Assembly: GCA_023014335.1 (NCBI GenBank)
Contig: JAECYW010000016.1
Span: 372,001-436,000 of the forward strand
Reading direction: 5' to 3'
Length of the DNA: 64,000 nt
Source of the DNA: Galerina marginata
Lineage: Eukaryota > Basidiomycota > Agaricomycetes > Agaricales > Galerinaceae
The notes beneath the pieces are model-generated. The model did not search any database, was not told where the DNA came from, and was given only the letters and a program-made list of their open reading frames with translations. Positions 31,351 through 42,692 of the stretch are shown here, one piece after another. The translations under genes were made by a program, and so were the position numbers. The first letter of the stretch is position 1. Every line of letters starts with the position of its first letter.

Positions 31351-32484
31351 TCAACCAACCACATATCCTGCGTGATGAAACCACCCTTTAGCCATTTCAC
31401 CTGTGATACATCCTGTAGAATCGAGTAGCATAAGGATTGTGTCTGCTTCATTTCAAAGATTCACAGCATTCCTTCGAAGATATGCTTTCCCTAGGAACAC
31501 GACGTATGAGCCTACATGTCATTTCAATGAATATTTTACAGTACAACTCACAAGCGCTAAAGGACTCCTCAATTGGGTTTAGATCTGGAGAGTAGGGAGG
31601 GAGATATAAAAGCATAATGTCTATAATGTGTCAGTATCATTTGCGACTGTAGAACTGGAAAGTACATACAAGCGTCATTGAGAACATCCTGCAAAGTATC
31701 AGTGTGGTGGATCCGGCAATTGTCCATAATGAGGACACTATGGGCATCTGGAAATGGTTTCATTTTCGGGATCTAAATGCGATAAACAATTGATGGGATG
31801 TTCTGAAAAGTGAGAGCTTACAACATCTTCGACAATAAAGTCGAAAAAGCCAAAGGAATCAACAGATCTGGGCACGACGTGGGCTGCGAGATATCCCTGT
31901 TTACTCATAGCCGCAATCATGGAATATCGCTGGCCACGTATGAAAGGCGCTGTGATATCAGCTTCCTGACCACAAGGCGCTCAGCCGTATTTTCGCTTGT
32001 ATGTGTGGTCATTCTTGCTCGATTCGTCGACAGTAACAAACTCATCCGCAGTTCCCGAAAAATCATTTTGAATTGAGTGAAGAAATGCCTGACGTTGGGC
32101 TTCGTCCCGTTCTGAGGCTATGACATGGAGCACTTTGCGAGTAAGGCCAGCGCTTTCGAGGTTTTCTTGCAATGCTGATTTTGAGATCGCCAGGTCATGG
32201 TGGATTGCCAGAAACCATTGCAACTTGTCAAGGTAAAGGTCTGGATGCCTAGAAAAGATCTCCTTGATAGCAGTCATAGCCAGGAGCCCAATAAGCCAAG
32301 GACGACCACGAAGAGGACCAGGAGGACATTGCACCGAACCATAGGTATCAAGAATATCTCTACAACGGTAGAGATTTGCAGTGGAGACGCAGAGAGCAGA
32401 ACAAATATCATCAGTACTCCAGCCGGCCTCCCAGAGACGAAGGGAGCACTCTTTCATGTCAGAACTGATTTTACGGTAGCCCAT
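31351..32484 (-). pseudogene. Tc1/mariner-like DD34E transposase, inactivated
   Basis: Starts MGYRKISSDMKECSLRLWEA with a helix-turn-helix region (WSTDDICSALCVSTANLYRC) and a second one before ISKSALQENLESAGLTRKV. Catalytic residues are all visible: Asp in FVTVDESS, Asp in VLIMDNCRIHH, and Glu in YSPDLNPIEESF, the last two separated by 34 residues after splicing. Introns lie near 31773-31821, 31618-31669 and 31504-31545. Two in-frame TGA codons break it, at 31981-31983 (after HTYKRKYG, where relatives have Arg) and 31453-31455. It ends WFHHAGYVVG. Terminal inverted repeats of the parent element were not found. Confidence 0.88.
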
Positions 32485-34854
32485 GGTGATGATATGAACA
32501 ACGAACGAGGTCACAAAACCCTCAACCCAAAATCGCCTTTTTAGGCAAAAATTCAAAATTCTCAGATTCACGTTGTAAAAAAAAAATTCACGGATTCTCA
32601 AGGTTTTCTGGAAACCCTGTAATGTACTAACAGGATCTTCGAAAGAACAAAGTAAAAGACGAGTTCTGCCACACGTAGCGGTGGCCCACAAAACAAGTTC
32701 AGGAATTCAGAAGCAGCAAACCCCTAGAGAAAGTCAGCTGAAATGTAACGTTAGAAATATGATATAACGAAGGGAAAAGACATGTTTACCTTCACAGTGA
32801 GACGGAAACTGGAGACATCAGCAGTTAATACTTACAACACTATTCGATGTACCCGTACAAGTCGCGCGTACAGGAACTTGTCCTTGTACCCACGTCAATC
32901 TGTGCGCCGTAACCACGCGCGTCAACGTAGCAAAATATCATAGAGCAGTTGTATGCGCATTTCGGGTTTCAGCGACAGCACAGTCTTCTTCCTCAGCTGA
33001 TGCCACTGAGTGATTGCTCAATGCCACTCCCAGTTAAACTGCAGGTGAGGGCGGCGGGGTCGATTGTAAAGGAGTGGGATGCTTGCAGGCGGTTGAGAGG
33101 ATGCCACATAGGATTAAAACAAATGATGAAGTCAAGAGGAGGGAACTGGTGTTTTTCAACAGGGAGAGCAAGGGATAATGGATGTCAAAGGGAAAGGTTG
33201 ACTTACAGAAGCGGGCGGAGGATCTGCCACCAATCACGCGATCACGTGAAGGAACGCCTTTGAATTTCGGAAGCTGCCAACTCTTCCTTGTTCTCGACCA
33301 GCAAAGTACATCGCGAAGACTCGAATGCCACCTGCTATGTTATGTCTTCCCATCCTCCCCACTCGTTCTCAAGAGGCGCTAGGCCTTGATCAGAGTTACA
33401 GTTGAGTGTTCATCAATCTCTTTCCATTGATGCCACTCCCATTCACGCGACTACAATCTCACCCTCCAAATCACCTCTTCGTGCTACGAGTAATCGAAAT
33501 ATCTTGCCTTCTGGGAGCGCGGCTACCAGCCTTCCATCTGCCGGGGGAGCTTGCGCTTGACCAGTTGCACGACCACTTCCGAACCGCCCCGGACTCAATC
33601 TCCAGAGGCGCTGCCATTCACTACTGGGAGTGCAAGTGGCATCCACGCAGGAAGGTCTAGCGCCGATGCACCAGCAGAGTCCCCGATGGAGAAGAAAAGG
33701 AAGGGGCGCGGACAATCGAAACGCGAAACGGCTGCTATCGAGGACAATAATGGAGTGGGTAATGGATTGGTTTAATCTTTCCGACAGACAATCTAGTTTA
33801 ATCTATCTTTTTACAGCTTTAAACTGGTTTAAACTTTAGTCTTTCCCAACAAATACGCCAGCCGAGCGCATGCAGCGTGACTATTCCGTTTAGTTCAGTT
33901 TAACAATCACATTGTTTACTGCGTTTATTTTAACTTGGCGATTAATTTGTTTACTGTGTTTAATTTTTCCATTTAAACTTCAATTCATGGAGATCACCAT
34001 CTGTCATATTGGCGCCTAATAGTATGTTTAAACGCAACTAGATAAACTAAACGAGTATTGACATGGCCCATGTTTAATCAAAGTCGATATGGTTACAGTT
34101 GTGCCTCATGTGATAATGTGGGCGGAGACAGTACCACTTGGTTGAATTTATCGACAAGTTTCTTCAGCTCCCTCAAAATGCAAAAATTTAGTGCTGGAAA
34201 AGAGCACAAGATTCTGAGCAATCAGTTCGTAGTATCCGCAATTTAATTTTCATTTCTCGCCAAATCGAGGAGTCCTTAAATTGAAATAGGATTCGGCAAC
34301 GACACTGAACGCCGTTAGTGTCAAACTTCAGGATCGAAGGGAATTCGGGGAATTTATCAAAATGGTGTGTCGTATCATCATGGTTTGGACCACTGGTGGA
34401 TGGAAAAACTGAAGCAGGGAAGTGGTATGGAGAAATTTAGCGGCCCATACTACCAAAAATTCAGGTACCGGGAGGAAATTTTACAAATAAAACATCATCT
34501 GGACGGATAACTTATATATCGAAACACTTTCGAAGTTTGCTCCTCGGCGGCTAGGACCTTTCTCCTCCCGGCTCCATGTCTTGGATCCAAGCATCTCGGA
34601 TCCATCTTTATGTAACCCTTAATTTCAAATTCGGCTACTTCGACTCTTTAACTAGCTTGGACTCGGCCTTATTCTTAAAGGAATTTCACCCGCCCGCAGT
34701 TCGACTAGCCTACGCAACGTAATGGAGGATATATCCCATCATCCACAGCACACATTTTTGTTTCTTCAGTAATTCCAAATCAGGATAGGTTCTCTGATAT
34801 TTAAACGGCCCATTCCAATGGCCAAAAATCATCATCTACTTCGTCCTATACATC
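32485..34854. other. Intergenic stretch without a recognised gene
   Basis: 32485-33770 has only short frames without similarity I can name. 33770-34040 is rich in tttaaac and gtttaat words and may be a decayed repeat, but no clean inverted repeat or target duplication is seen. 34300-34854 holds the upstream region of the next gene. Confidence 0.55.
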
Positions 34855-35484
34855 ATGGATAAACTCGACTTCTCTCAATACAATCAACTTCCTCTCCTCG
34901 CAGCAGCAGACGCGCTGTTCAGCCAGCAGCTCGCCTTCGCTCATATCACGCGCGATAAATTCTTCTCCCAGCTCGCGCCTCTGTTCATGCAGGAAGAGAA
35001 CGCCGGAAAATACGCGGCCTGCCTTATCCACCGCCATTACCTCCTTCAAGAGGGCGAGCGCATGGTCATCAAAGGAGACAGTACTCAACCGTCGAAGGAT
35101 ACTTCAGACAACATCGTTGCGGAGAGCTGGTTGCGCACCGGAGAAGCCGTGGAATACAGAGTCACCAATGACACTGACGGTGCCCCTCTCCCACCACCTC
35201 CTTCCAAAAAGTTCCTCAACTCGTTCAAGGAAATAACGGATCTCAATGGGGTCAACGTCCTCGGAATCTGCTACCTCCCAGCGGTGGGTGAATTGAAGGA
35301 CGGGTTCGTCTTTCTAGAGACCGTGGGCTCAGGAGATAGGGAGCAAGTAGTCTCTATCATCCCGGAGGCCGATGTCGCCGATTACCCTCAGGTTTATCAG
35401 ACCGCTTGGATTCCTACCTTCGATTCGTTACGTCAAATGATCGTCACGCTTTGCATTTTTAACTGCATCAACCACTTTGGCTAA
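34855..35484 (+). CDS. Small uncharacterised protein, 209 aa, intronless
   Basis: The ATG lies in good context (acatcATGGAT) after a T/A-rich upstream region. Codon use is GC-biased at third positions in the first two thirds, unlike the AT-rich surroundings, which supports a real gene. The sequence begins MDKLDFSQYNQLPLLAAADA, is helical to about residue 70, then has a mixed alpha/beta part (AESWLRTGEAVEYRVTND, GVNVLGICYLPAVGELKDGF). No signal peptide, membrane segment or known motif is seen. It may extend through an intron near the end, since the last 15 residues (VTLCIFNCINHFG) look less typical. Function unknown. Confidence 0.6.
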   Translation: MDKLDFSQYNQLPLLAAADALFSQQLAFAHITRDKFFSQLAPLFMQEENAGKYAACLIHRHYLLQEGERMVIKGDSTQPSKDTSDNIVAESWLRTGEAVEYRVTNDTDGAPLPPPPSKKFLNSFKEITDLNGVNVLGICYLPAVGELKDGFVFLETVGSGDREQVVSIIPEADVADYPQVYQTAWIPTFDSLRQMIVTLCIFNCINHFG

Positions 35485-35794
35485 GTCCCAAGCAACTCGG
35501 CCATGGGTACTATATTTGACCAATTTCTGTCATCACAACTCCAAAGGTATGCTCATCCCATTCGTCCACTTCTACCGTTCTCCTCTTACATCTCCCGCAG
35601 TATCTGGCTCCGGTTTGGCTATAGTTTTTGGCAATCAGAATTTTTATCCCGCTTACAGACTACTTCAGTAATTACATGTTAGTATGTACCCACCATGCTT
35701 AGTAAACTGAGATAGTCTCCAGAATAACATATATCAATCGAGATGCACAATTTAAATAATACGCATTGCAGGGAGTCAGTTCGATGGATAAGCT

Positions 35795-36480
35795 GTCGCA
35801 ATAGACTCGCAGCGGTGTTTCCTCGAATCATTCTAATTTTTGACTCGGTTCACTGCGGCATAAATTTACACCGGAGCAGTAAGCCGTCTCAAAACAACTA
35901 AATGTTCGATTTTATATTACGATTAGGCAGGAAGAGACCCGATGACACTGCAGCGATAGGAACTCTTTACTTACCTACGATCGAGCTTTGGGCTGGGTAC
36001 AGATATAGGCTGGAGCGCGTGAACGCTCATCATCGACAAACGTTGAATATTTGAATGCCTGGTCTGTCGGGCAAAAATACGATAACTGTGAGATTCTGGT
36101 ACGGGACGAGGCGGATAATGGTACGAGGACCAACGAGTGAAAGAAGAGACAGAGACACGCACCACCAACCACAGCCTGATTGCGCACCGTCCCCTATCTC
36201 AAAGTCGTCGAGAAAGCGCCAGAACCAGAGAAGCTGCATATTAGCCGCTAGTTTGGTCAAGGATGCCTACAAACGAGACTGAACTTCGAAGAGCCGCTCA
36301 GCTCAGCGCCTTACCCACCAAATAGAAAAGATGAGACAAAAATACCCATTACCCAATCAGCGCCTCTTTCTGTGTCGAGAACTCAATTTTCTTTCCGCAA
36401 GTTCTTCAAGCCTGTTTCATGTTGTCTGCTGTGAGGCGAAGTCATTATTGGGGCGCAGAAGCCTGGCAGTCTAACTATGG
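35795..36480. repeat. Dispersed repeat, compact copy (partner 55857-59510)
   Basis: Three blocks shared in the same orientation with the region 55.9-59.5 kb. Block A (35795-35870, ctcgcagcggtgtttc ... ggcataaatttacac) matches 55870-55933. Block B (35866-36010, accggagcagtaagccgtct ... gggctgggtacagatat) matches 57951-58093. Block C (about 36155-36480, including acccaatcagcgcctctttc and ttggggcgcag) matches 59205-59500. On the minus strand both copies show decayed coding words such as IFNVCR and FLDDFEIGDGAQSGCGW / FERGEGTRLSCGW. It is probably a remnant of a duplicated gene with introns; the family is not recognised. Confidence 0.75.
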
Positions 36481-37090
36481 GTGTGGCCCGATCTCAGTAT
36501 TAACTTAAGCCAGGCATCCACCTAGCCATTCACACAAAGTTTAAGGGCAAAGAGTATGTAAAATTCGGTGTAGACTACTTACGATATCTCAAACTGTCTT
36601 TATAACTAACAGCCTCCACATATGGTTCGAACCACGGACTGATCAGTCCACATGTGGAATATGATGGAATATTCCGCGTATTTCCTGCAAATTCCATTGA
36701 ATCGAGTAAGCGGTCATCTAGTGCCGTCGACTGTGAACCGATGCGTCCTTGACTCGAGTGGGCAGGCGGAGAACGCCGTGAGTCGTGGGAAGCATAGGGA
36801 ACGGGCGTAGTACGAGCCGCTTAGGCGCTAATTCGAGTACTGGAGACTCCTGGTAGTTATGCTATTGAAACTAACTGGATAATGTCCGTTGTATAATGGA
36901 TTAACTTAGTGTACTAATACTATGCCAGGCCTATTGTACTCAAATCCTAGAAGTTCAAGTAACAAGTATTGAAAATTAATTTCGTACCAGCTAGATTAAA
37001 CCGCTGCAGTCAATAGTATACTCAGTGACTGACTCTCACGTAAGATGTCTTCCTACTACTATAGCTAAGACCCGACGTCGCCGCACTCCA
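36481..37090. other. Intergenic, nothing recognised
   Basis: Only short frames are seen and no repeat structure was noticed. Confidence 0.5.
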
Positions 37091-37099
37091 AATACTCAC

Positions 37100-39060
37100 A
37101 ATGGAAGCAGCGGGGTTTGTGCCAGCGGCACCAGCAGCGTGAGGGGGAGCGACAGGCGGGGCATCTTACAGGATGCGCTTCGTCTTTCTTCTGGCCCAGT
37201 CACGACGAATTTGTAGTGCCAAACGGCCGAGCTTCTAGCGCCCGAGAAAAGCTCGAAACGGCAGGTGGTGTTAACCAGGTCGTGCGTCATCATTGTAGCT
37301 CCTGAGAAGAAAGGAAATACGTAAGATTTGAGGATGTGGGTGGGAGAAAGCCGAGAAGAGAAAAGGATAGAAAAGAGAAGAGCCAAAAAGAGTAACGAGG
37401 GGCGAACTGGGAAGAAGGGAACGAAAGGGGAAAGGAGGAAATGACGGGAATGACTGGATGAACTAAGAAGAGGACGAGAGAGTACAACAATTGAAAGAAA
37501 AAGCAGAAGGCCGAGCTGACCGCTCGACATCTCCAAAGGCAACAGAGGCGAAGGGCCGGTATTCGTGAGGAAAAGGGAAGAAAGACAGAGGTCAAAAACT
37601 CGGGAGGAATATAAGGGCGTGACAAGACTGGAAGGAGACCCACAGAATAACACGGACGGGAGCTGGGGGTACAAGCAGAAATGAAAGCAAAGTCGGATGA
37701 CGAAAGAGGAAAAGCGGGATTATACGACGACGAAGGAGGGAAGAATGAAGTAAAAATGTCGAAGGAAGGGACGACGAACACCCGAGGAAGAATGAGAAGA
37801 AATTCTCGAGGACAGGAGGGGACAGGAAATGGAGAAAAATTCAAACCTGAGACAGCACCCGGCCGCAGTAGTGTCAGGGCGCGGTGAAATCTGTGTTTTT
37901 GCCTTATAATTACTGGAGGAACCAGCAACTGGAATCGGAGCGGCGTGTACGTGTGGGGCATCGTATCGCGTTTCTAGGAGGTACTTTGGCTATCCAGTGG
38001 CCCAAGAACGCCAGAGTCGGACAGCCTACCGCATGAATTGCTAGCGTCCATGAAAAGATCGAGCTGGCTGGTGGCGTTGATCGGATTATGCGGTATCGTC
38101 GCGGTTCCTGAATAAAGAAGAAAGACATAAGCTTTGAGTATGTGGGCGGGCGGGCGAAAACAGGGAGGAAAAAAAGGGAGAGAACGGAAGATCCGGGCGA
38201 ACTGGGAAGAAGAACCGAGATGAAAACACAGGAATAATGATATGAACTAAGAGGAGAATGAGAGGGTATAAGAGAAAAATAGAGAATGCTGAGCATGAAG
38301 AAGGGTGAATGGGAGAAGGATGAATGAGAAGGATGAGGACGAAAAAAAGAGTAGAATAGAGGCACACTGACTAGTTGACCCTCGACATCGCCCAAATCAA
38401 GGGCAGCTATGAGGGCACGCATTGGTAAGGGGAAAGACAGAGAAAGGAAGAAGGACTGACGGGAAAAGGGGAGCGAGATCAAAGCGCGGGAGTCACATGA
38501 GAACGCACCGACGGGAGAAGGATAAAAGGCTGGAATGAAAGTAGTCAGAGTAAGTCAAACGACGATAGAAGATGGAAGGAATATACGACGACGAAGGATG
38601 GAAGAATGGAGTGGTAGTGTCGAAGAAGTGGACGAGAACTAGGGATGGACGAGAAGAAACTTCGAGGACGGGAGAGACAGAAAAGGAAACCGACCTCAGA
38701 CACGCCAACATACCCCTCATGCCCAGCTCCTCCGTCCTGCCTCTTGCATCGTGGTGCCGGTACAATTGACTATAGAAACATTGTGCGTCGTTGTAAAGCG
38801 CAGGGGTTGTTGCGGTTCGAGTTGAGCTCGAGAACCGATCATATAGACCGTACCCCATCCAACGCACAGAGTCGACCTTCGCCCCCCGTATACACTATTC
38901 AGTGGTTCGAGACGTGGTTGTTCAAAACGGGGGATGGGGATCATGTTAATGACGACGCCAGAGGTGGAGAGCATTTACGGGTACTATGGAGCTTGGGTGG
39001 GCATGTAAGTAGAATGCGTCGTTGTCCGTGCGGTGCGGTTTGGGGTCTGAGACGTTGAGA
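37100..39060. repeat. Two diverged ~0.8-kb direct copies of a purine-rich unit
   Basis: Copy 1 (about 37180-37860) and copy 2 (about 37980-38720) align. Both start with a GC-balanced exon-like block and pass through a splice-like site (tcctgagaagaaagg / tcctgaataaagaag). Both then hold a purine-rich tract with gtgggtggg/gtgggcggg, and end with atacgacgacgaagga(g/t)gg followed by gaagaa. Read on the minus strand the blocks resemble short exons (FELFSGARSSAVWHYKFV and LDLFMDASNSCG). The second is faintly like a retroelement RNase H strand. The long minus-strand Ser/Phe-rich frames are artefacts of the purine tracts. Confidence 0.6.
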
Positions 39061-39531
39061 CGCGATGTATTCGCCCAGCCATGTTTCAGCGCGAGCCAGC
39101 GAAGTCGACAGGCACCCCTTGAGGTTCCTCTCCGCTGTATGGTGAAATAGAGGAAGGGAACAAACGACTATCAGTTAATAGCTATGTAAGCGGCGGAAAA
39201 CTGGAAGCAGGACAAGGAGGAACGTACTTCAAGTCGCGGATACGGTGAGCTTCAAGTAATGGACAGGTATATGATTATCTTCAAAGTTCGGAGCAGACGT
39301 GAATTGCGACCTCTGCGTAATCGACAGAAAAGAGCATTGCGCCAGTGTGTACAACTGGGAGGAGAGAAGAGAGGTGCCGGCTCGGCTTAGCCTGAAAATT
39401 TGGTTCGATCTAAACCGGCTTCGCCTCGGCGCGGAAAATCATGTGACTTGAGCAATGCCTCCATAAAAATGCAAGAAACGCCATCTGAAATGGGAGGTAT
39501 AAATGGAACGGCACAGAAACTACGGTGATAA

Positions 39532-40247
39532 CAGGCTCCTAGAACCAGCCGCCAGTTTCGCTCGGAGGCTGCATCCTAGAGGGGAGATGATATCTTATCA
39601 TATCAAAATGTAAACAAGGGTAAACTCATCTAAGAACTCCTCCGAGCGAAATGGCGGCTGGCAAACTTTGGATTCGGTGATTTCGGAACAAACCCTGAAA
39701 GTGTCACGCCCGTACCTTCCCCGATATTTCTGAAGTCCGTTTAACATTCCTGAAGAACTCATTGGCCTTAAAATACTTGCTAAATACCTGGCCAGCTCAG
39801 AGGAGCCCCAGGGTTTCCTCCTACTATTTTTCTCCGGAACCTAAATGTGCAGCAGGCACTGTCAGTAGGCAAACGAGCTAAAATTCGCTCTTCCCCCGGC
39901 ATAACGTAGAGAGAAAACTACGAGTCGCAGAAAAATAGGATTGCTTTAGTTTTACAATAATGTAATGAATTTAAAGCAGTGAGTATGGTCGCGAGATACC
40001 CAAAAACTATTGGAGAATGGTGTAGGCATTGGGGGAAGGAGGTGGGAACTGCGTGACTTGATGTGACAAGACTATGTTGTGCCTAGCAACCGAGATCACC
40101 GAATCCAAAGTTTGCAAGCCGCTCTTTCGGGAGCAGGAGCCCTTAGTTGAATTTGCTGTTGTTTACATTTTGATATGATAAGATATCCGTCCCCACCTCT
40201 AGGATGAAGCTCCTCCGAGCGAAACGAGCGGCGCGTTTAGGAGCCTG
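39532..40247. mobile_element. Mutator-like MITE, 716 bp
   Basis: Inverted arms of about 165 bp: the left starts caggctcctagaacc and runs to about 39690; the right ends gtttaggagcctg and begins near 40085. Both share gatatcttatcatatcaaaa and caaactttggattcggtgat. It is flanked by a 9-bp duplication, cggtgataa, at 39523-39531 and 40248-40256. Nine-bp duplications with long inverted repeats are typical of Mutator-like elements. It encodes nothing and carries divergent sequence between the arms. Confidence 0.92.
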
Positions 40248-40641
40248 CGGTGATAAATGAAAGGGCGGCCGTGTTTCTTTTAGATAAGAAAAAATATTAA
40301 TAACTAGTTATCGCTGTAAGTACGCTTACATCAATTTAAGCCGTAACGTAAATACCTTGTGAGCGATGATCGAGCAGCGCGAAGCTGTGCACGATATGCT
40401 TGGTTCTTGGTGAGGATTCACACAAAGTTTGGCGTAAAAGTAAGCATGAATTCTTAAATAAGCTATTTGTACTTGAGATCGTACAAGCGATGACTCATGA
40501 GGCCTAGGTCGTAGCCGCGCGCCTACGCCCGAGATGCCGATCTCGTGAAGATGTTTGATAGCGAATCAAAAAGTTGGGATAACGAAAGATATAGTAGGAA
40601 AAATCCAAGACATATAGACAATGTAGAGAGAGCTGCGTCGG

Positions 40642-41329
40642 TCATCGCCAAGTTGGTATTGGCACGTCTGGGCCGAACTGAGGCCCACCTCCGGGGTTGT
40701 AGAACCCAGGAGCTGGCACGTGTGTAGGAGCTGGGGGGGCTGCAGGACGTGGTACTGCCCTGGGAGATGTCAGCTTGAAGACCCAGCAATTGCGGCCATC
40801 CGAAACAGTGCTGGCAAGGGTGATCTAGAACAAAAATGAGTGGATATAATGATTTCAGGTTGGAAGAAAGTTAACAGGAGTGCCAGAGCTGCCGTCAACA
40901 AGTCCCCAGAAGAGGCCAGTGCTAGTAGTCGCAATACTTGAACGAACAAGACTGTTAGCTCATTTGTGCTTATAATTCAAAGCGCTCATTACCTGAAAAG
41001 TCCCTTGATTGGGGTCTCCTTGATGGTCCATTGGTGAGAAGAAGACTGTCCCTCTACGATTGCATTTTCTTGGTCGCGGCGCGCTGTGGCGAATGTGTTG
41101 GTGCCTGCATTCTTGATCGTGTATATACCATTGCCTAAATCTTGGACATTCCACTGAGAGGAATTGATTTATCATGCAGGTGGGGTAACAGCAGCGGACT
41201 GGACATTACCTGTTCATATGCGTCATTCTGCTCAGAGTTGGCAACGAGGTTGTTTTGCGTGGTACGAAGGTAAGCCTGTTTGTGCTGCCAGGCATTCACA
41301 ATGATATACAAGCCAGTGGTAATGGCCAT
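40642..41329 (-). CDS. I66-type beta-trefoil protease inhibitor with Pro-rich tail, 174 aa
   Basis: Exons (minus strand) 41329-41210, 41153-40993, 40936-40876 and 40824-40642, with frame kept at all junctions. The protein starts MAITTGLYIIVNAWQHKQAY, then WNVQDLGNGIYTIKNAGTN, HQWTIKETPIKGLF, TGLFWGLVDGSSGTP and RNCWVFKL. These are the strand motifs of the mushroom serine-protease inhibitors cospin and relatives (family I66, beta-trefoil), which act in the cytoplasm against grazers' or endogenous proteases. It has no signal peptide, as usual for the family. After residue ~140 it carries an unusual Pro/Gly-rich tail (PRPAAPPAPTHVPAPGFYNP). It lies head-to-head, though 1.4 kb apart, with the next inhibitor. 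Target protease unknown. Confidence 0.85.
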
Positions 41330-42692
41330 GTCGTTTTAGTGAACAACCAAAAGTGTGCGAGGGGATAGAGAGAGTCAGTAATGTCACCGTATGTGGCGCT
41401 GTTGAACAATTTTATCATCTAAGCTTAGGCGAGGGATACCGTTATTCCGTTCAGGCACCTAATTGTATGCTAGGAAATTATCAGGGGCATGTGCGCACTG
41501 TCACGGAAGAGTGCCCTGGGGAGTCTTCCATCGCCATCTTTGGTTCACGCCAACATCTTCATCAAACGAACATGTCTAAAGTCTGGCGCTATTTTTCGCC
41601 ATTCCGCAGCTACTTGCCCGCAACTCATCGGATTTGAAAAGCCTTCTCAACCCCCATTCTTTGTAGAACAAAGCGAAGCTCATTCGACCTTGTCCTAAAA
41701 GCCGGCAACTGAACGGGATACCGTCAAACTGTCAAGTTTACGTCGTATCTTATCGACTTCTTTGTCAAATGAAAAGGTTGAGAGACCAAGAAGAAGCCAA
41801 AACTTGAACAAGCAAGCTACAATTTTAACGAAATTTTACGTGACCAAAAAAAGGCCCGTGCTGGCTGCATAGTAGCTTGCTTAATTCTGCTTTTGTCTCA
41901 TGTAAAATGTATTGCTTGGCCAAACGGTTTATCCGATACGGCAAAGTTCCGTCGAAGCATTGAAATCGCGTTATCACCTGTTCATTGGAGTGTGAATGAC
42001 AAACGCCTATCCGAAATCTAAATCCATCAAGGCGTGTTTCTCACTTCCCCTATGGAACATATATTGGTTCGTCCTCCTGAGACACGCAAGATACACCGAT
42101 GACATCGCGTTATCTGAACCACATGTCACCTAAAATAACGACTTCGATTCAGGCTGGGATAGTAAGCATGCGAAACGATGGGACGCAGTTAGCATTATAG
42201 ACGCCGGATCGCTTACGTTCTTCACACGCTGGGCGCCAAACTGGAACGCATGACACTATTGTCGTACGGGATTATGTCGGCTGCCAAAGAAGGTTTAAGG
42301 GTCAATGCTGAGTATAGCATATTCTTCTCAGCGGAACAATGAATACGCCGGGAGTAAGAACATATGGTCCACATGCTTCGAATGGTGTATATCAGCAATG
42401 TACTCGATTTGCGTCTCTACTAATGACATAACAATGACAAATTCAATGGGATCCCTCTGCAGATTCTTCCAGAACCGTTACTTTGGTCGGGCAGTTCATA
42501 GACCGATCTTCTGTGAATTGGCATCATTACAAGTGCAGCAGTGCTGCAATTCACTAGACCGCCGAACGAGAATTTGACAAGCATTCCCATAAATATCACC
42601 AGGATTCCGGATATAAAGCCACCCAACAGGTCGGCAAAGAGTAGACTCCTCACAATATCCCTGTTTGCTAGCCAAAACTCACTAAGACAACT
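41330..42692. other. Intergenic between two divergent inhibitor genes
   Basis: No gene recognised. Promoters of both neighbouring genes must lie here, but no convincing TATA box was picked out. Confidence 0.5.

Noticed and set aside
31810..32544. Plus-strand frames opposite the DD34E transposase
   Set aside because: They are antisense shadows of the transposase gene.
33770..34040. TTTAAAC-rich patch as a possible MITE
   Set aside because: No matching inverted ends or target duplication could be identified.
35477..35671. Short frame just after the small orphan gene
   Set aside because: No similarity, no coding bias, and it lies in the likely 3' untranslated region.
37096..38867. Long minus-strand frames of Ser/Phe/Leu-rich protein
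   Set aside because: They are translations of purine-rich tracts without codon bias, start context or similarity.
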